A program made the translations under genes and the position numbers. A stretch of DNA of 64,000 nucleotides. Origin: Oceanobacillus indicireducens (GTDB taxonomy: Bacteria; Bacillota; Bacilli; Bacillales; Amphibacillaceae). Within the stretch, counting starts at the first letter, position 1, and every line of letters starts with the position of its first letter. Location of the stretch: positions 1 through 64,000 of the forward strand of contig NZ_BMOS01000008.1 in assembly GCF_014647195.1 (NCBI RefSeq), in the 5' to 3' direction. Under the pieces are notes generated by a model. The model ran no database searches. It was given only the letters and a program-made list of their open reading frames with translations, and was not told the DNA's origin. Positions 61,015 to 64,000 of this stretch are shown piece after piece.

Positions 61015-62075
61015 CTTGGCAAGGACTGATTCAACATTACGAGAATTATTTACCGGTAACGGAAAACACACCGAAACTTACACTAAATGAAGGAAACACA
61101 CCACTCCTCCATTTCCCTTCCCTATCGGAAGAACTCGGTATCGAGCTTTACGGAAAAATCGAAGGCGCAAACCCAACTGGTTCGTTTAAAGACCGGGGAA
61201 TGGTTATGGCAATTGCAAAAGCGAAAGAAGAAGGAAGCAAATCAGTTATCTGTGCATCTACAGGGAATACTTCCGCAGCAGCTGCAGCCTATGCAGCTCG
61301 GGCTGGGATGCGCGCGATCATTGTCATTCCTAAAGGCAAAGTCGCCCTTGGAAAATTGGCCCAAGCGGTCATTTATGGTGCGGAAATTATTGAAATCGAT
61401 GGCAACTTTGACGAGGCATTGCAGATGGTACGTGAGATTAGTGAAACATCTCCAGTAACTCTTGTAAACTCGGTAAACCCTTACCGGATTGAAGGACAGA
61501 AAACAGCTGCTTTTGAAATTTGCGATTCCCTCGGATCCGCACCAGATATTTTAGCAATCCCAGTAGGTAATGCCGGTAATATCAGTGCATACTGGAAAGG
61601 CTTCAAAGAATACCACGAAGAAAAACAAACTGGTTTACCGCAAATTTACGGATTTGAAGCAGAGGGAGCGGCGGCGATTACGAAAAATGAACCAATCGCT
61701 CAGCCAGAAACCGTTGCGACCGCAATCCGAATCGGGAACCCGGCAAGCTGGGACCTTGCAACAGCTGCCCGCGATGAATCAAACGGAATCATCACTTCTG
61801 TCCGAGACGAGGAAATTTTATATGCATTCAAGCATCTTCCTAAAACGGAAGGCGTATTTGCCGAGCCAGGATCCAATGCATCGATTGCCGGCGTCATCCA
61901 GCAGTGTAAAGCAGGTAATATCCCACAAGGAAGTAAAGTCGTTGCCGTCCTAACTGGAAATGGATTAAAGGATCCGCAGACCGTTCAGGAGAATCAGGAA
62001 ATCGAACCGGTCTCCCTTCCGAATGACGCTGCAGCAATCAAGCAATATATTGAAGAGTTGACGAGCCATGAGTAG
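61011..62075 (+). CDS. thrC: Threonine synthase
   Basis: A 354-residue PLP enzyme converting O-phosphohomoserine to threonine. The PLP lysine is K60 in [11 protein letters not shown]; the phosphate loop GNAGN and [17 protein letters not shown] are intact. Length fits the short class of Bacillus. ATGA overlap with hom and an eight-base overlap with thrB show tight coupling. Confidence 0.92.
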   Translation: MTWQGLIQHYENYLPVTENTPKLTLNEGNTPLLHFPSLSEELGIELYGKIEGANPTGSFKDRGMVMAIAKAKEEGSKSVICASTGNTSAAAAAYAARAGMRAIIVIPKGKVALGKLAQAVIYGAEIIEIDGNFDEALQMVREISETSPVTLVNSVNPYRIEGQKTAAFEICDSLGSAPDILAIPVGNAGNISAYWKGFKEYHEEKQTGLPQIYGFEAEGAAAITKNEPIAQPETVATAIRIGNPASWDLATAARDESNGIITSVRDEEILYAFKHLPKTEGVFAEPGSNASIAGVIQQCKAGNIPQGSKVVAVLTGNGLKDPQTVQENQEIEPVSLPNDAAAIKQYIEELTSHE

Positions 62076-62952
62076 TTTTATGATACGGGTTCCAGCAAGC
62101 TCCGCGAACATCGGACCCGGATTCGACTCCATTGGTTTAGCAGTTGATTTATACTTAACATTGGAAGTGACAGAACAGGCGGATTGGGAATTCATTTCCC
62201 CGTCTGCTGGTGACGTCCCTTTTGAAGAGAATTTCATTTATCTAATTGCAAAACAAACCGCCGAAAAACACGGGAAAAGCTTACGCCCCGCTCGCGTAGA
62301 AGAAACGACGAGCATCCCGCTTGCCCGTGGCTTAGGAAGCAGCGCGGCAGCGATTGTAGCAGGAATTGAGCTTGCCAACCAGCTCGGCGGGCTCGACTTA
62401 ACCGCTGAGGAAAAATTAACGGATGCAACAGAAATTGAAGGGCATCCAGATAATGTTGCGCCTGCCCTCCTTGGCGGTCTCATTGTTTCTACGTATATCG
62501 ACGGAGAAGTGGACTGGTTGAAAATCGACCAACTTCACCTCGAACTTATTGCGCTTATCCCGGAAGTCGAATTGAAAACGAAAGCGGCAAGGGACGTGTT
62601 ACCGGAACAGTTTTCAATTGCCGATGCTGCCCTTGGGAGCGGCATCGGCAATGTGACCGTTGCAGCGCTCGTAAGTGGAGATTATGAACTTGCTGGGAAA
62701 ATGATGGAAAAAGATATTTTCCATGAACCCCACCGCAAGCCGCTTATCCCAAATTATGATTTGATCCAACGTACAGCGAAGGAGCACGGGGCATACGGAA
62801 CAGTCATCAGTGGTGCCGGACCGACGATGATGTCCTTTGTACCAAGTGACCGCAGGGATAAGATCATCGCAGCATTAGAAGAGGTATTGCCTGATTATCG
62901 CTTGGAAAGTTTAAAAATGGATGTTGGTGGATTAACAGTAGAACAAAAATAA
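62068..62952 (+). CDS. thrB: Homoserine kinase
   Basis: A 294-residue GHMP kinase phosphorylating homoserine. Motif 1 [18 protein letters not shown] (residues 8-25), the ATP loop [13 protein letters not shown] (84-96) and motif 3 [17 protein letters not shown] are complete. Last gene of the operon; a terminator follows at once. Order hom-thrC-thrB is that of Bacillus subtilis. Confidence 0.92.
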   Translation: MSSFMIRVPASSANIGPGFDSIGLAVDLYLTLEVTEQADWEFISPSAGDVPFEENFIYLIAKQTAEKHGKSLRPARVEETTSIPLARGLGSSAAAIVAGIELANQLGGLDLTAEEKLTDATEIEGHPDNVAPALLGGLIVSTYIDGEVDWLKIDQLHLELIALIPEVELKTKAARDVLPEQFSIADAALGSGIGNVTVAALVSGDYELAGKMMEKDIFHEPHRKPLIPNYDLIQRTAKEHGAYGTVISGAGPTMMSFVPSDRRDKIIAALEEVLPDYRLESLKMDVGGLTVEQK

Positions 62953-62993
62953 GGGTGTCGGCGAATAACTATATTCGCTCGCACCCTTATTTC
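62951..62993. terminator. Bidirectional terminator between thrB and argF
   Basis: AAGGGTG and CACCCTT, extended by CGGCGAAT/ATTCGCTCG, form a stem of about 16 bases, followed by ATTTCT on the plus strand; on the minus strand it follows the argF stop. Confidence 0.8.
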
Positions 62994-63001
62994 TATAACT
63001 A

Positions 63002-63970
63002 CTAATAGCTCATCAAGGCAGTCAACAACGCTTTTTGCGCGTGAAGACGGTTCTCAGCCTGCTGAAATACAGCAGATTGCTTCCCTTCCAGCACACTTGC
63101 TGTCACTTCTTCCTCGCGGTGCGCTGGCAGACAATGAAGGAACGTAACATCTGGTTTAGCCTTTGCCAACAGTTCGTCATTCACTTGGTAGTTTGCAAAA
63201 GTTGCTTTTCTTTCCTCTTGCTCCGCTTCCTGGCCCATACTTGCCCAAACATCTGTATAAATAAAATCTGCATCTTTTACGGCTTTAATCGGATCTGTCA
63301 TGATTGAAATTTTTCCACCAGTTTCCGAAGCTATTTTCTCTGCTTGTTTTACGACTTCTGCGTCTGGGAAATAGCCTTTAGGTGCTGCGACAACCACATT
63401 TATTCCCATCTTCGCAGCTCCAATCAGAAGTGAATTCGCCATATTATTTCCGTCTCCAATATATACAAGCTTCTGACTTTTCAGCGTCCCTTTGATTTCT
63501 AACATTGTTTGTAAATCTGCCAGCACTTGGCATGGATGATGCAAATCCGTTAATCCATTGATAACCGGAATAGATGCATATTCAGCAAGCTCCTCCACAT
63601 CTTCATGGGAGTAAGTTCGAATCATAATTCCGTCCAAATAGCCAGATAACACACGCGCCGTATCTGCAATCGTCTCTCCACGGCCAAGCTGGATATCTTT
63701 TGAATTTAGATAGATCGCCTGCCCACCAAGCTGAATCATACCCGCTTCAAAAGAGACACGCGTTCTCGTCGATGATTTTTCAAAGATCATACCGAGCACT
63801 TTCCCTTTTAACGGTTCAAAGGCAAACCCCTTCTTACGCTGATCTTTTATATAAGAAGCAAGCTCCAATAAATGATGAATTTGCTCTGGTGTATAATCCT
63901 CAAGGCTAAGTAAGTCTCTTCCAAAAAATTCTTCGCTATCAATCTGCAAATCTTTCGCTAACGAAATCAT
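63002..63970 (-). CDS. argF: Ornithine carbamoyltransferase
   Basis: A 322-residue enzyme making citrulline from ornithine and carbamoyl phosphate. Carbamoyl-phosphate loop SSTRTR (residues 66-71), HPCQ near 146, ornithine-side GDGNNMANS and the active-site [11 protein letters not shown] near 279 (Cys and His) are all intact. GGGAGGAG precedes the ATG. The anabolic type is inferred from length and context; arcA or arcC is not next to it. Its promoter lies beyond the window. Confidence 0.92.
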   Translation of the reverse strand: MISLAKDLQIDSEEFFGRDLLSLEDYTPEQIHHLLELASYIKDQRKKGFAFEPLKGKVLGMIFEKSSTRTRVSFEAGMIQLGGQAIYLNSKDIQLGRGETIADTARVLSGYLDGIMIRTYSHEDVEELAEYASIPVINGLTDLHHPCQVLADLQTMLEIKGTLKSQKLVYIGDGNNMANSLLIGAAKMGINVVVAAPKGYFPDAEVVKQAEKIASETGGKISIMTDPIKAVKDADFIYTDVWASMGQEAEQEERKATFANYQVNDELLAKAKPDVTFLHCLPAHREEEVTASVLEGKQSAVFQQAENRLHAQKALLTALMSY

Positions 63971-64000
63971 GATGATACTCCTCCCAGAAATTTAAGTTAT

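Overview
The window reads as chromosomal DNA of a low-GC, endospore-forming Firmicute of the family Bacillaceae. Evidence: strong GGAGG-type ribosome binding sites with frequent GTG and TTG starts, a CotF-like spore coat protein, YueI, YfhD and YpgR/CvfC relatives, a sigma-B-type promoter in front of a KGG-repeat stress protein, a YtrA-type GntR/ABC operon, and the hom-thrC-thrB order typical of Bacillus. The mixture suggests an Oceanobacillus/Virgibacillus-like genus, but I cannot fix genus or species by eye.

Layout. 0-2.2 kb: a 5'-truncated ATP-grasp gene overlapping a SagB-type dehydrogenase, looking like a remnant RiPP (modified peptide) cassette. 2.3-9 kb: mostly minus-strand accessory genes (acetyltransferases, an aminoglycoside-phosphotransferase-like gene, an MFS exporter, small membrane proteins). 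9-14 kb: nitroreductase, SHOCT protein, thioredoxin-like protein, then a GntR-ABC ATPase-permease-beta-rich surface protein operon preceded by four near-identical 20-bp palindromes. 14-28 kb: housekeeping-like genes (exodeoxyribonuclease III, MBL hydrolase, coat protein, YfhD, YueI, HEAT-repeat protein, CHY zinc finger, polysaccharide deacetylase, acetoacetate-CoA ligase). 28-43 kb: accessory region rich in broken genes (VOC, two GNATs, class V aminotransferase), small lipoproteins and membrane proteins, a GC-rich AraC regulator, one tRNA-Ala, and several intergenic structured repeats. 43-49 kb: a 1014-residue hybrid kinase with two kinase cores, a mazEF locus whose toxin is broken, two perfect DnaA boxes around a hairpin, a candidate small RNA, and a PadR-DUF2812 operon with a perfect operator palindrome. 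49-56 kb: PEP carboxylase, remnants of an ABC exporter and a TipAS-domain regulator, a Gly/Pro-rich protein, a VTC polyphosphate polymerase-DUF4956 pair and a YisP-like prenyl synthase. 56-64 kb: MFS transporter, AI-2E family protein, Ogt, the hom-thrC-thrB threonine operon and argF.

Working together: hom-thrC-thrB take aspartate semialdehyde to threonine; PEP carboxylase refills oxaloacetate for the aspartate family; argF belongs to arginine synthesis. Regulator genes with clear self-operators (GntR at 14 kb, PadR at 49 kb) are the best-supported regulatory circuits. The most unusual material is intergenic: at least three families of dispersed hairpin repeats, one of which shows compensatory base changes between copies, and one of which appears to have truncated a gene.
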